64,000 bases of DNA, taken from assembly GCF_003172915.1 (NCBI RefSeq), contig NZ_QGKU01000033.1, positions 62,001 to 126,000 of the forward strand, written 5' to 3'. Position 1 is the first letter of the stretch; every line of letters starts with the position of its first letter. Positions 17,147 to 25,431 of this stretch are shown one piece after another. The notes beneath the pieces were generated by a model. The model made no database searches. It was not told the origin of the DNA and saw only the letters and a list, made by a program, of their open reading frames with translations. The stretch is from Meridianimarinicoccus roseus. Lineage in GTDB: Bacteria; Pseudomonadota; Alphaproteobacteria; Rhodobacterales; Rhodobacteraceae. The position numbers were made by a program, and so were the translations under genes.

Positions 17147-18658
17147 ATGGCAAACCCCCTGTTCGATACCCTGTTCGGCCAGCACGCCGGGCGGCCGAAC
17201 CCGTTTCTTCACCTCGCCGATGGCAGCGCGCTCAGCTATGACGCCTTCCTGCGCCGCACCGCTCAGTTCGCCAACCTGATCACAGGCGCGGGCCTCGCCC
17301 CCGGCGACCGGCTGGCAGCGCAGGTCGCCAAGTCGCCCGACGCTCTGGCCGTCTATGCCGCTTGCGCGCAGGCCGGGATCGTCTTCTTGCCGCTGAACAC
17401 CGCTTACACGCCCGGCGAAGTGTCGTATTTCGTCGAGAACAGCGGCGCCAAGCTGTTCGTCTGCGAGCCGCCCAAGGCCGGGGCGCTGACACCCGTGGCC
17501 CACGGCGCGAACGCGCGGCTGGAAACGCTGAACACCTCGGGCGGGGGCAGCCTTGGCGAAGGGGCGCGCCACCAGCCGGAAACCTTCTCCACCGTGGACC
17601 GTGACGAAGACGACCTGGCCGCGTTCCTCTACACCTCGGGCACGACCGGCCGGTCGAAGGGCGCGATGCTGACCCAACGCAATCTTATGTCGAATGCCCG
17701 TACGCTGGCCGATCTGTGGCGGTTCACCGGCGATGACGTGCTGTTGCACGCGCTGCCGATCTTCCACACCCACGGCCTGTTCGTCGCCACCAATATCATT
17801 GCCCTGACCGGAGCGTCGATGCTGTTCCTGCCGCGCTTCGACATCGATGCGATGATCGCGCTGATGCCGCGCGCGACGACGATGATGGGCGTGCCGACCT
17901 TCTACACCCGCCTTCTGGACGATACCCGCTTCACCGGCGATCTGACCGCGCATATGCGGCTGTTCGTGTCGGGTTCCGCGCCGCTGCTGGCCGAAACCCA
18001 TGAACGTTTCGAGGCGCGCACCGGGCACCGCATCCTCGAACGCTACGGGATGACGGAAACCAACATGAACACCTCCAACCCCTATGACGGCGACCGGAGG
18101 GCCGGCACCGTCGGCTTCCCGCTGCCCGGAGTGGAGGTCAAGGTCACCGATCCCGCCACTGGGGACGCGCTGCCGCAGGGCGAGATCGGGCAGATCGAGG
18201 TGCGCGGCCCGAACGTATTCAAGGGCTACTGGCAGATGCCCGACAAGACAGCGGCCGAACTGCGCGCCGACGGGTTCTTCATCACCGGCGATCTGGGCCG
18301 GTTCGACGCTGACGGCTACCTGCATATCGTCGGGCGCAACAAGGACCTGATCATCTCGGGCGGCTACAATATCTACCCCAAGGAAATCGAGCTGCTGCTG
18401 GACGATCAGCCCGGCGTTCTGGAAAGCGCGGTGGTCGGCGTTGCGCATCCCGATTTCGGCGAAGGCGTGGTCGCCGTTCTGGTGCCCGAACCCGGCGCGG
18501 TGCCCGACCTCGAGGCGATCCGCGCCGCCTGCAGCGAGACGCTGGCGCGCTACAAGCAGCCAAAGGTGTTCGAGCTTCGGGGCGAACTGCCCCGAAACAC
18601 GATGGGCAAGGTGCAGAAAAATGTGCTGCGTGACGATTACGCGAGCGCGTTCGGCTGA
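17147..18658 (+). CDS. matB: Malonyl-CoA synthetase
   Basis: Acyl-adenylate-forming enzyme (503 residues) that activates malonate with ATP and CoA. The P-loop YTSGTTGRSKGAML starts near residue 161. ERYGMTETNMNTSNPYDGDRRAGTVG and the A8 hinge region FFITGDLGRFDADGYLHIVGRNKDLIISGGYNIYP-type sequence are present, and a catalytic Lys lies in RNTMGKVQKN. The arginine-bearing segment around DGDRRAGTVG is typical of malonyl-specific members. It ends the malonate operon. Confidence 0.93.
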   Translation: MANPLFDTLFGQHAGRPNPFLHLADGSALSYDAFLRRTAQFANLITGAGLAPGDRLAAQVAKSPDALAVYAACAQAGIVFLPLNTAYTPGEVSYFVENSGAKLFVCEPPKAGALTPVAHGANARLETLNTSGGGSLGEGARHQPETFSTVDRDEDDLAAFLYTSGTTGRSKGAMLTQRNLMSNARTLADLWRFTGDDVLLHALPIFHTHGLFVATNIIALTGASMLFLPRFDIDAMIALMPRATTMMGVPTFYTRLLDDTRFTGDLTAHMRLFVSGSAPLLAETHERFEARTGHRILERYGMTETNMNTSNPYDGDRRAGTVGFPLPGVEVKVTDPATGDALPQGEIGQIEVRGPNVFKGYWQMPDKTAAELRADGFFITGDLGRFDADGYLHIVGRNKDLIISGGYNIYPKEIELLLDDQPGVLESAVVGVAHPDFGEGVVAVLVPEPGAVPDLEAIRAACSETLARYKQPKVFELRGELPRNTMGKVQKNVLRDDYASAFG

Positions 18659-18661
18659 GGT

Positions 18662-19177
18662 TCAGAAACGGCGGGCCAGTGACAGGTTGAAGATCGCGAC
18701 GGTGTCTTCGCCCGGCGGGACGACCGACAGGCGCAGGTCGCTGTGGCCCTTGCGCAGCGCCGCCGTGGCCGCCACGATGGGTATGAAACCGTTCGCGTTG
18801 GGGATGCCGTAGTCGGACTTCAGGCTGCGCGACAACTCGCGATAGTAGGCCGTGCCGACGCTGGCGCCGAGCCGCAGCCGCCCTATCCGGCCGGCCGCGA
18901 CCTCGGCCGACACGCCGCCCAGCAAAAGAGGCGCCACTTCGAGATAGCTGTTCAGGAAGACCCCGCCCTCGACATGCCATTCCGTATCAGGCAACGCCGC
19001 GACCCCTGCCAGCGGCGCGCGGCGGCCGAAGGTGATGCCGGGCGTGACATTGTTCAGATCGGCGTTCCCCACGTGCCACGACCCGGCCATGAAAGCGACA
19101 TAGCGGTCCGCCGGTTGCGCCGCCGCCGGCCCGGCGACGGCCAGGACCAGCGCAAGCGCGGCCGCCGCGCGTCTCAT
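18662..19177 (-). CDS. Exported hypothetical protein of the amidoligase cassette
   Basis: The 171-residue protein has a signal peptide (MRRAAAALALVLAVAG, cleavage near AAAQP). The rest has alternating hydrophobic strand sequence and ends LSLARRF, with a terminal Phe as in outer-membrane barrels. No family is recognised with confidence. Its ATG overlaps the stop of the upstream amidotransferase-like gene (ATGA), so it is the third gene of a coupled minus-strand unit. Confidence 0.6.
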   Translation of the reverse strand: MRRAAAALALVLAVAGPAAAQPADRYVAFMAGSWHVGNADLNNVTPGITFGRRAPLAGVAALPDTEWHVEGGVFLNSYLEVAPLLLGGVSAEVAAGRIGRLRLGASVGTAYYRELSRSLKSDYGIPNANGFIPIVAATAALRKGHSDLRLSVVPPGEDTVAIFNLSLARRF

Positions 19178-19839
19178 GCCGCCGCCACGAGGGCGCGAAA
19201 CAGTGCGCGCTGGCGATGGGCATAGATCAGATGTTCCGGGTGCCATTGCACGCCCACCATGAAAGGCCCGGCTTCGCGCTCCACCGCTTGCACCATGCCG
19301 CCGCGATCTCGCGCCGCGACCCGAAGCCCGCGCCCGAGACGATCGACCGCCTGGCTGTGCAGCGCGTTGACGCGCATAGGCTCCAGCCCGGCGATGCGTG
19401 CCAGTTCGGTGCCCGGCTCCACCCGGACGGTCTTGCGCGGAAGGATCGTCTTGCGCTTGTCCGACGTGGCAAAGACCCCGTAGGCGTCCTGGTGCAGCGT
19501 TCCGCCAAGCGCGATGTTGATCATCTGGGCACCCCGGCACACGCCAAGCACCGGCATGCCACGCGCGCAGGCTCCGGTGACCAGTTCCTGTTCCATGGCG
19601 TCGCGCGCCGGATCGAGCCGCGCACTGCTGACCAGCGCACCGCCGTAGATGTCGGGCGAGATATCGTCACCGCCGCCGATCACCAGCCCGTCCACGTCAT
19701 CAAGGTGCCGGGGCCGCGCCGCTGTCCAACGCACCGCACGCCCGCCCGCCAGCCAGACATTCAACGCGAACATCGGAAAAATCCGCCAAGACGAGCGGCG
19801 CGAGGTTGTCACCGCGATGCGAGGGCGGCTGCGGCTCAT
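19174..19839 (-). CDS. Class I glutamine amidotransferase-like hydrolase (peptidase C26 / PuuD-like)
   Basis: 221-residue C26-family enzyme. The nucleophile elbow GVCRGAQMINIALGG holds the catalytic Cys. The later QWHPEH supplies the catalytic His and Glu, and GLVIGGGDDISPDIYGG is the typical early loop. Known relatives hydrolyse gamma-glutamyl amide bonds (for example gamma-glutamyl-GABA). It overlaps the amidoligase gene upstream by 4 bases. This suggests it trims or edits the amide product made by that ligase, or frees ammonia or amine for it. The substrate is unknown. Confidence 0.85.
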   Translation of the reverse strand: MSRSRPRIAVTTSRRSSWRIFPMFALNVWLAGGRAVRWTAARPRHLDDVDGLVIGGGDDISPDIYGGALVSSARLDPARDAMEQELVTGACARGMPVLGVCRGAQMINIALGGTLHQDAYGVFATSDKRKTILPRKTVRVEPGTELARIAGLEPMRVNALHSQAVDRLGRGLRVAARDRGGMVQAVEREAGPFMVGVQWHPEHLIYAHRQRALFRALVAAA

Positions 19840-20840
19840 TGCACGATCAGCCAGTGACTCGCGGCCAGCGGCCAGTCGCGCAGCCGCCCGTCACCGGCCC
19901 GCGCCAAGTAATCCGCCCCCATCCGCGCCAGCAGCGCGCGGTCGGCGGCCAGCCTTTCGACCACGATCCAGCGGTTCCATTCCAGGCACAGGCTCCAGTC
20001 CGACGCGCCGATATTCGCGTCGGGCAGACGGTAGTGATAGGTCGGCCGCGCCTTGATGCGCGGATCGTCCAGCACCCGGCGCAGGCGCGGCTCATCCAGA
20101 TGCGCAAAGAGCGGCAGCAGATCCAGTTCGCGGTTGCGGGTCGGATTATGTGTCAGGTAGTCGTCAATCAGCCCGGCGACATCGGGCCAATAGTCGCCCG
20201 CCAGAACCGTAGCCACATAGGGCTTCGGAAACGGGTCCGCGAAGGCGACGGCCCGTCGGGTCAGGTCCAGCCCCATCACCCCGCGTAACCAGCCCGACAG
20301 CAGCAGGTAGGATTTCAGAACGGCGGTGATGCCGTCCGCGTCGCCGTCATCCTCGCGTGCGCCCGCGATCTCGGGGTTGAGCTGTGCGCCAAAGGCATAG
20401 AACGGGCTGGCACGCGTGCCCACCGCCCCGGCGGCGTTCAGCCGCTGAACCAGCGCGTCGATGCGGGGGATCTCGGTGTAGGGTATCGGCGGGCAGACGA
20501 TCTCGCAGGGCATCACGAGCGAACTGATGTCTCCGAACAGCTTGCGCATCTCGGCGCGGAACCCGGTCATGCCCCCTTCGCCGCCGCCCCCATCGGCGCC
20601 GTAGGGGCGGTGGGCGTATTGCGTGTCCAACTCGCAGGTGAAGTCGCCAAGCTCGGTGCCCTCGACATGGAAGCGGTGGGCGTCTTCTTCGCGGACCGTG
20701 CCGCCGAAGGCCTCGCGCACGATGCCCGCGCCGTCCGCCGCAGTCACGGCAGCGAATTCGACTTCCACCCCGACACGGCGCGGCGCGCCCTCCGCGTTGT
20801 CGGGTTGCGGCGGTGCCGCGACCTCGGTCAGAAAATCCAT
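19836..20840 (-). CDS. Putative amidoligase (Amidoligase_2, COOH-NH2 ligase family)
   Basis: 334 residues. The N-terminal glutamine-synthetase-fold signature RRVGVEVEFAAV (residues about 21-32) and a later CELDTQYAH carry the acidic metal/ATP residues. The central CEIVCPPIPYTEIPRID and ASPFYAFGAQLNPE blocks are typical of the amidoligase 2 group. This family was predicted to form amide or peptide-like bonds in small molecules or proteins. It is commonly paired with a C26-type hydrolase, as here. It begins the three-gene minus-strand cassette; its promoter must lie in 20841-20950. Confidence 0.8.
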   Translation of the reverse strand: MDFLTEVAAPPQPDNAEGAPRRVGVEVEFAAVTAADGAGIVREAFGGTVREEDAHRFHVEGTELGDFTCELDTQYAHRPYGADGGGGEGGMTGFRAEMRKLFGDISSLVMPCEIVCPPIPYTEIPRIDALVQRLNAAGAVGTRASPFYAFGAQLNPEIAGAREDDGDADGITAVLKSYLLLSGWLRGVMGLDLTRRAVAFADPFPKPYVATVLAGDYWPDVAGLIDDYLTHNPTRNRELDLLPLFAHLDEPRLRRVLDDPRIKARPTYHYRLPDANIGASDWSLCLEWNRWIVVERLAADRALLARMGADYLARAGDGRLRDWPLAASHWLIVQ

Positions 20841-20950
20841 GCGCGCCCTCTTTGGTCCTGCTGTGCCCGGCGGACCGCCGCCCGGCCTGCGCGCAGCCTA
20901 GATCAGCCCGCGCCAGCCGCAACCCCTACGCGCAAGCTGCGACGGAAACG

Positions 20951-20980
20951 AAAAGGGCCGCACCCGTCGGGGTGCGGCCC
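20951..20980 (-). terminator. Rho-independent terminator of the aldehyde dehydrogenase gene
   Basis: Perfect 11-bp GC stem (20955-20965 with 20970-20980), 4-base loop. On the minus strand it is followed by TTTT (AAAA at 20951-20954). It lies 54 bases past the exaC-type stop and separates that gene from the amidoligase cassette. Confidence 0.85.
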
Positions 20981-21033
20981 ATCCGGGCGGCTGGGGGGCA
21001 GCCGTCCGGACATCCCTCACAGGATTTCGGCGA

Positions 21034-22563
21034 TCAGAAGAAGCCCAGCTTGTTCGGGCTGTAGCTGACCAGCATGTTCTTGGTCTGCTGGTAGTGGTCC
21101 AGCATCATCTTGTGGTTTTCGCGGCCGATACCCGACTGCTTGTAGCCACCGAAGGCGGCATGCGCCGGATACAGATGGTAGCAGTTGGTCCAGACCCGGC
21201 CGGCCTGGATGCCGCGGCCGAAGCGGTAGCAGGTGTTGGCATCGCGCGACCATACCCCGGCGCCGAGGCCATAGAGCGTGTCATTGGCGATTTCCATCGC
21301 TTCCGCCTGGTCCTTGAAGGTGGTCACGGACACGACCGGCCCGAAAATCTCCTCCTGGAACACGCGCATCTTGTTGTGGCCCTTCAGCACGGTCGGCTTG
21401 ATGTAGTAGCCGCCCGCCATGTCTCCGTCGAAGCTGTTGGCTTCGCCGCCGGCTAGAACCTCTGCGCCTTCCTGGCGGCCGATGTCGATGTAGGACAGGA
21501 TCTTCTCGTACTGCTCGGACGAGGCCTGCGCACCGATCATCGTCTCCATCTTGCGCGGGTCGCCCTGCACGATGGCGTTCACGCGCTCCAGCGCACGTTC
21601 CATGAAGGCGTCGTAGATGTCTTCCTGGATCAGCGCCCGCGACGGGCAGGTGCAGACCTCGCCCTGGTTCAGAGCGAACATGGTGAAGCCTTCGAGGCAC
21701 TTGTCGAAGAAGGCATCATCTTCGCGCATCACGTCCGAGAAGAAGATGTTCGGCGACTTGCCGCCCAGTTCCAGCGTGACCGGGATGATCGATTCCGACG
21801 CGTACTGCGCGATCAGTCGACCGGTGGTGGTTTCGCCGGTGAAGGCGATCTTGGCGATCCGGCTGGAGCTTGCCAGCGGCTTGCCCGCTTCAAGGCCGAA
21901 ACCGTTGACAATGTTCAGCACGCCGTCAGGCAGGATGCCGCCGATCATCTCGGCCCACATCATGATGGTGGCCGGGGTCTGTTCGGCCGGCTTGATCACG
22001 ACGCAGTTGCCCGCCGCCAGTGCCGGGGCCAGCTTCCACACCGCCATCAGCATCGGGAAGTTCCACGGGATGATCTGGCCGACCACGCCGAGCGGTTCAT
22101 GGAAGTGATAGGCGACGGTGTCGTCGTCCAGCTCGCCCATGGAGCCTTCCTGCGCACGGATCACCGATGCGAAATAGCGGAAGTGGTCGATCCCCAGCGC
22201 CATGTCGGCCAGCGTCGTTTCGCGGATCGGCTTGCCGTTGTCCCAGGTTTCTGCGAGCGCCAGCGTGTCGATGTTGTCTTCCATGACCTGCGCGATCTTC
22301 ATAAGCGCGTTGGCACGGTCGGTGACGCTGGTTTTGCCCCAGGCTTCGCGGGCCTTGTGCGCGGCGTCCAGCGCGTCCTCGATGTCGGAGGCGTCGGAGC
22401 GCGCGATCTCGCCAATCGGGCCACCCGTGATCGGGCTAATGTTCTCGAAGTAGCGGCCGGCATTGGGTGCCTTGAACTGGCCCCCGATGAAGTTGTCATA
22501 GCGGCTCTTGAGCGGGCATCCGGCCGATGCGGCGTCCGAAACGTCCAGTTGGTCTTTGGGCAT
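21034..22563 (-). CDS. exaC: NAD-dependent (acet)aldehyde dehydrogenase, ExaC/AldA type
   Basis: 509-residue aldehyde dehydrogenase. Visible motifs are the NAD-site [21 protein letters not shown], the [12 protein letters not shown] segment with its Glu, and the catalytic-Cys block [14 protein letters not shown], a form typical of ExaC and AldB acetaldehyde dehydrogenases. The C-terminus has [15 protein letters not shown]. The start at 22563 has a strong GAGGAGGACACC leader. In ethanol users this enzyme turns acetaldehyde from PQQ alcohol dehydrogenase into acetate. The PQQ enzyme here is about 7 kb away, supporting that role. A clear terminator follows. Confidence 0.92.
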   Translation of the reverse strand: MPKDQLDVSDAASAGCPLKSRYDNFIGGQFKAPNAGRYFENISPITGGPIGEIARSDASDIEDALDAAHKAREAWGKTSVTDRANALMKIAQVMEDNIDTLALAETWDNGKPIRETTLADMALGIDHFRYFASVIRAQEGSMGELDDDTVAYHFHEPLGVVGQIIPWNFPMLMAVWKLAPALAAGNCVVIKPAEQTPATIMMWAEMIGGILPDGVLNIVNGFGLEAGKPLASSSRIAKIAFTGETTTGRLIAQYASESIIPVTLELGGKSPNIFFSDVMREDDAFFDKCLEGFTMFALNQGEVCTCPSRALIQEDIYDAFMERALERVNAIVQGDPRKMETMIGAQASSEQYEKILSYIDIGRQEGAEVLAGGEANSFDGDMAGGYYIKPTVLKGHNKMRVFQEEIFGPVVSVTTFKDQAEAMEIANDTLYGLGAGVWSRDANTCYRFGRGIQAGRVWTNCYHLYPAHAAFGGYKQSGIGRENHKMMLDHYQQTKNMLVSYSPNKLGFF

Positions 22564-22705
22564 GGTGTCCTCCTCGAGTGTGTGAAGTCCTCGCGCTTCG
22601 AGCAACAGACTGTCCCTTCGGACCCGTCACGCCCACCCGGACCTTAGTCGGAGAAGCAACAGCGGCGTCCAAAGCGCCGCCGCGCACACGCCGGGACGGA
22701 CACGA

Positions 22706-23158
22706 TCAGGCGTCCGGCGTCGCCTTCGCGATATCGCAGACCAGCGCCGTCGCTGGCCCGCCCGACCTGTTGTAAACCCAGTGCACGGTGTCCTCGCGTT
22801 CGGGGAACGTGCCGAGTTGCGCCGCGTCGAACGCCCTTTCGCCCTCCGGCCTTCCCTCGATCCATTCCCCGTCGATCACGCTGACGATGCCTGGCCGGTC
22901 CTCGTGACTGTGGCGGGCGATCTGCCCGCCCGGCGCGATCCTGATCGCGCGCATCCGCATCGTGTAGCCCGAAAGTCCGATGGTGGCTTCCATTGTCTCG
23001 GGGGAAAGCTCTTCCAGCATGTCCACCCGCAGCCCCTTGTGCTCTGTCGGCCCGCTCAGGTTGGCAAGCACGGCCTGACCGGCGATCGCAAGGCATAGCC
23101 CTGCCGCGACGCCAAGCCCGACATTCCTGTATGTGGCCCGTTTTTCATGAGTATTCAT
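22706..23158 (-). CDS. Periplasmic or membrane-anchored cupin-domain protein
   Basis: 150 residues. An N-terminal signal/anchor helix (VGLGVAAGLCLAIAGQAVLA) precedes a single cupin barrel with the metal motif HSHEDRPGIVSVIDGEW and a later EDTVHWVYN. The start at 23158 has AGGAG 8 bases upstream; a GTG three codons earlier is possible. Its catalytic or sensory role is unknown. It is divergent from a LysR-type regulator, which probably controls it. Confidence 0.75.
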   Translation of the reverse strand: MNTHEKRATYRNVGLGVAAGLCLAIAGQAVLANLSGPTEHKGLRVDMLEELSPETMEATIGLSGYTMRMRAIRIAPGGQIARHSHEDRPGIVSVIDGEWIEGRPEGERAFDAAQLGTFPEREDTVHWVYNRSGGPATALVCDIAKATPDA

Positions 23159-23230
23159 TGGCTTCACTCCTGCTGGTTGCTGTGTGAACCCAGCCTAGCC
23201 GCCCCGCGCCCGCAGCTCGAATGCGCATTT

Positions 23231-23259
23231 TTCACGGAATGCTGAGCGGAATTCACGGA
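23231..23259. promoter_or_regulatory. Direct repeat TTCACGGA in the cupin-lysR intergenic region
   Basis: Two copies of TTCACGGA (23231-23238 and 23252-23259), spaced 21 bp, two helical turns, lie between the divergent cupin and LysR genes. A regulator-binding site is likely, although LysR sites are more often inverted repeats. Confidence 0.4.
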
Positions 23260-23339
23260 CCGCCAACAGCGTGTTTGGCGTATCGCGGCGACGGTACTAG
23301 CATGACTGGTGTGCGCTTTGCCGCGCCTGAATTTGGAGG

Positions 23340-24281
23340 ATGCAGACCCGCTTGGCCCGCAAGCTACCCCCTTTCGCGGCCGTGAAGGCCTTCGAGGCGA
23401 CAGCGCGGCACATGAACGTCACAAAGGCCGCCGAAGAGATGTGCCTCAGCCCATCGGCCGTCAGCCACCAGATCCGTGCGCTCGAGGAGTATCTGGACAC
23501 TGCCCTTTTCGAACGCCGTGGCAACAAGCTGGCGCTGACCCTGACCGGACGGGCCTATTCCGGCAAGCTGACGACGCTGCTCGACGCGTTCGACGAATCC
23601 ACTCGCGCGATCCGCAAAGCAGGTCACCGACCGCTGCGTGTGCTGTCCACGCCGGGCTTCGCCGCGCGCTGGCTGGTGCCGCGGCTTGGGCACCTCGAAT
23701 TCGGCAACCGTGTGCAACTACGCGTGTCGGAGGGTGCCCCCAGCACCGATTTCGCTTCGAACGATGCGGATGTCGTGATCCAGTGGTGCGATGACCCCGT
23801 GCCTAGCGTCGTTACCGAACCGCTGATGGAATCGGGCCGCTACCCGGTCGCCAGCCCGGAGATGCGCCGCCGCGAAGGGATTGAGAGACCGGCCGATCTC
23901 GCACGCGTCACGCTCATGCACGACGAGACGATGGACACCTGGGGCGAATGGTTCAGCGCCGCCGGTGTCGAGGCGCCCGCGTTTCCCTGCGGACCAACCT
24001 TTCCCAATTGCGAATTGTCCACCACTGCGGCGGAGGCCGGACAGGGGGTCGCTCTTGCCTATGACACCATGGTGCGCGGAACGCTTGAATCAGGTCGGCT
24101 GGAGCGGCTTTTCGACACCGACATCCTTCCCATCGTGATCTACTCCGTCGCCTATCCGGAGTCGCGACGCGACGATTCCATGATCCGGCAGTTCGCGGCA
24201 TGGCTCCATGAAGAGGCCGCGCGCGATGGCGTCGCGGCACGGCCCGCGCGCTTTGCCCGCGCGGCCGAACGGACGACCTGA
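23340..24281 (+). CDS. LysR-family transcriptional regulator, GcvA-like
   Basis: 313 residues. The N-terminal helix-turn-helix reads LPPFAAVKAFEATARHMNVTKAAEEMCLSPSAVSHQIRALE-type sequence, which places it in the GcvA subgroup. A periplasmic-binding-like effector domain follows. The effector is not readable. The start is ambiguous: ATG 23340 abuts a GGAGG with no spacer, while TTG 23352 is 12 bases from it. It is divergent from the cupin gene and ends 8 bases before the convergent XoxJ-like gene. Confidence 0.88.
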   Translation: MQTRLARKLPPFAAVKAFEATARHMNVTKAAEEMCLSPSAVSHQIRALEEYLDTALFERRGNKLALTLTGRAYSGKLTTLLDAFDESTRAIRKAGHRPLRVLSTPGFAARWLVPRLGHLEFGNRVQLRVSEGAPSTDFASNDADVVIQWCDDPVPSVVTEPLMESGRYPVASPEMRRREGIERPADLARVTLMHDETMDTWGEWFSAAGVEAPAFPCGPTFPNCELSTTAAEAGQGVALAYDTMVRGTLESGRLERLFDTDILPIVIYSVAYPESRRDDSMIRQFAAWLHEEAARDGVAARPARFARAAERTT

Positions 24282-24288
24282 ATGGCCT

Positions 24289-25227
24289 CTATCGCTCCGG
24301 CGCCAGAAGCGTCAGCCCGTAGCTTTCATAGATCGCCGCGATCCGGCCGTCCTCCAGTGCGTAGCGGACCGCATCATCGACCATGTAACCCAATGGCTTA
24401 TAACGGAAATGCAGCGCAGTGCCCAAGGTCCAGCGGCTTCGGGCCAGGCCCGCCAGCGGGGGAGTGTGCACCCCGATCCCGTCACGCAGCCCGTGTTCCA
24501 GCTGGCCCAGCGGACCCATCGCGGCCATGACCTCACCGCGCGCCAGCGCATCCATCGCCGCGACCATGTCTGGATACCGGCGGATACCCGCCGCAAGCTG
24601 GCCGCCGGCGAAACCCGAAAGGTAGAAATCCGAAATCGAGTCGTTCTCAACTGCGACTGTGTCGAAACGGAAATAGGCCGGAACCGGCTTCTCGTCGGGA
24701 TAGGCGGCCTCGGAATAGGCGATCGCGATCGTCTCGGCGGCGTACTGGCCGGTGAACTCCACCTGATCGACGCGGCACTTGAAGGCGCTGTCATAGGGCA
24801 CACGCATCATCACGTTGCTGACCTTGCCGCCGATCAGCGGACCCTGCCAGATGTTGAACCGCAGGTCCGCCTCAAGATTCTCACCCGCCGCGACCTCGGT
24901 GAAGCGCGCCTCGACGCCGATATCCTCCGCGATCAGGCGCGCGATCTCCACGTCGACCCCGCGCAGCGCACCATCCTCGCGCCAGGAATAGGGCGGGTAG
25001 TCGGCATAGACCGCAAAGGTCATGAAGCCGCGATCCAGGATCTGATCGATGTCCTGACCGACGATGTCACGGCTGGCGTTCTGCGGCTTGGCCTGCGGCA
25101 CCCAGTCGGCACAGGGGTCTGTGGCTTGCGCGCCGGTCGCCGCGCCAAGCGCGAGCGCAAGAATGGCGCATCTCAGCGCGGCCCGGATCAGCGGTCTGCG
25201 GATGGCTGGGCGGGTCTGCTGCGGCAT
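24289..25227 (-). CDS. xoxJ: Quinoprotein dehydrogenase-associated substrate-binding protein (XoxJ/MoxJ-like)
   Basis: 312 residues with a signal peptide ending near GAQATDP and a type 2 periplasmic-binding fold (FMTFAVYADYPPYSWREDGALRGVDVEIARLIAEDIG-type sequence). DNVMMRVPYDSAFKCR-like segments are found in the family tied to PQQ alcohol dehydrogenases. MoxJ/XoxJ proteins have a large hydrophobic cavity and are thought to activate or mature the dehydrogenase. The start at 25227 has an AAGGACG site. It is divergent from a second binding protein. Confidence 0.83.
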   Translation of the reverse strand: MPQQTRPAIRRPLIRAALRCAILALALGAATGAQATDPCADWVPQAKPQNASRDIVGQDIDQILDRGFMTFAVYADYPPYSWREDGALRGVDVEIARLIAEDIGVEARFTEVAAGENLEADLRFNIWQGPLIGGKVSNVMMRVPYDSAFKCRVDQVEFTGQYAAETIAIAYSEAAYPDEKPVPAYFRFDTVAVENDSISDFYLSGFAGGQLAAGIRRYPDMVAAMDALARGEVMAAMGPLGQLEHGLRDGIGVHTPPLAGLARSRWTLGTALHFRYKPLGYMVDDAVRYALEDGRIAAIYESYGLTLLAPER

Positions 25228-25361
25228 GGCGGCGTCCTTGCGATGTAGTTCGGAAAAGCGGTCCGGCCCCAAAGGCTAGCCGGGGCCGGGCACCGAAACC
25301 ATGCGACTTTGGTTGCACCTGCCGCGCATGTCGGCCGGATGCCGTCAAGCGGGGGCGCAAA

Positions 25362-25398
25362 ACCGCACCGCGACCAAGGTCGGATGGCCCGGTGCGGT
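25362..25398. repeat. Nested inverted repeats upstream of the binding-protein gene
   Basis: Outer arms ACCGCACCG (25362-25370) and CGGTGCGGT (25390-25398) are perfect 9-bp complements. Between them is a second dyad, CGACC-AA-GGTCG (25371-25382). The structure lies 34 bases before the start at 25432, so it could be an operator or a leader hairpin. Confidence 0.55.
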
Positions 25399-25431
25399 CA
25401 AATCGCCAATCCTTGCGGCGGGAGAACAGCC

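Noticed and set aside
18662-19177. PagP-type lipid A acyltransferase
   Set aside because: A signal peptide and barrel-like strands are not enough; no PagP catalytic pattern could be recognised.
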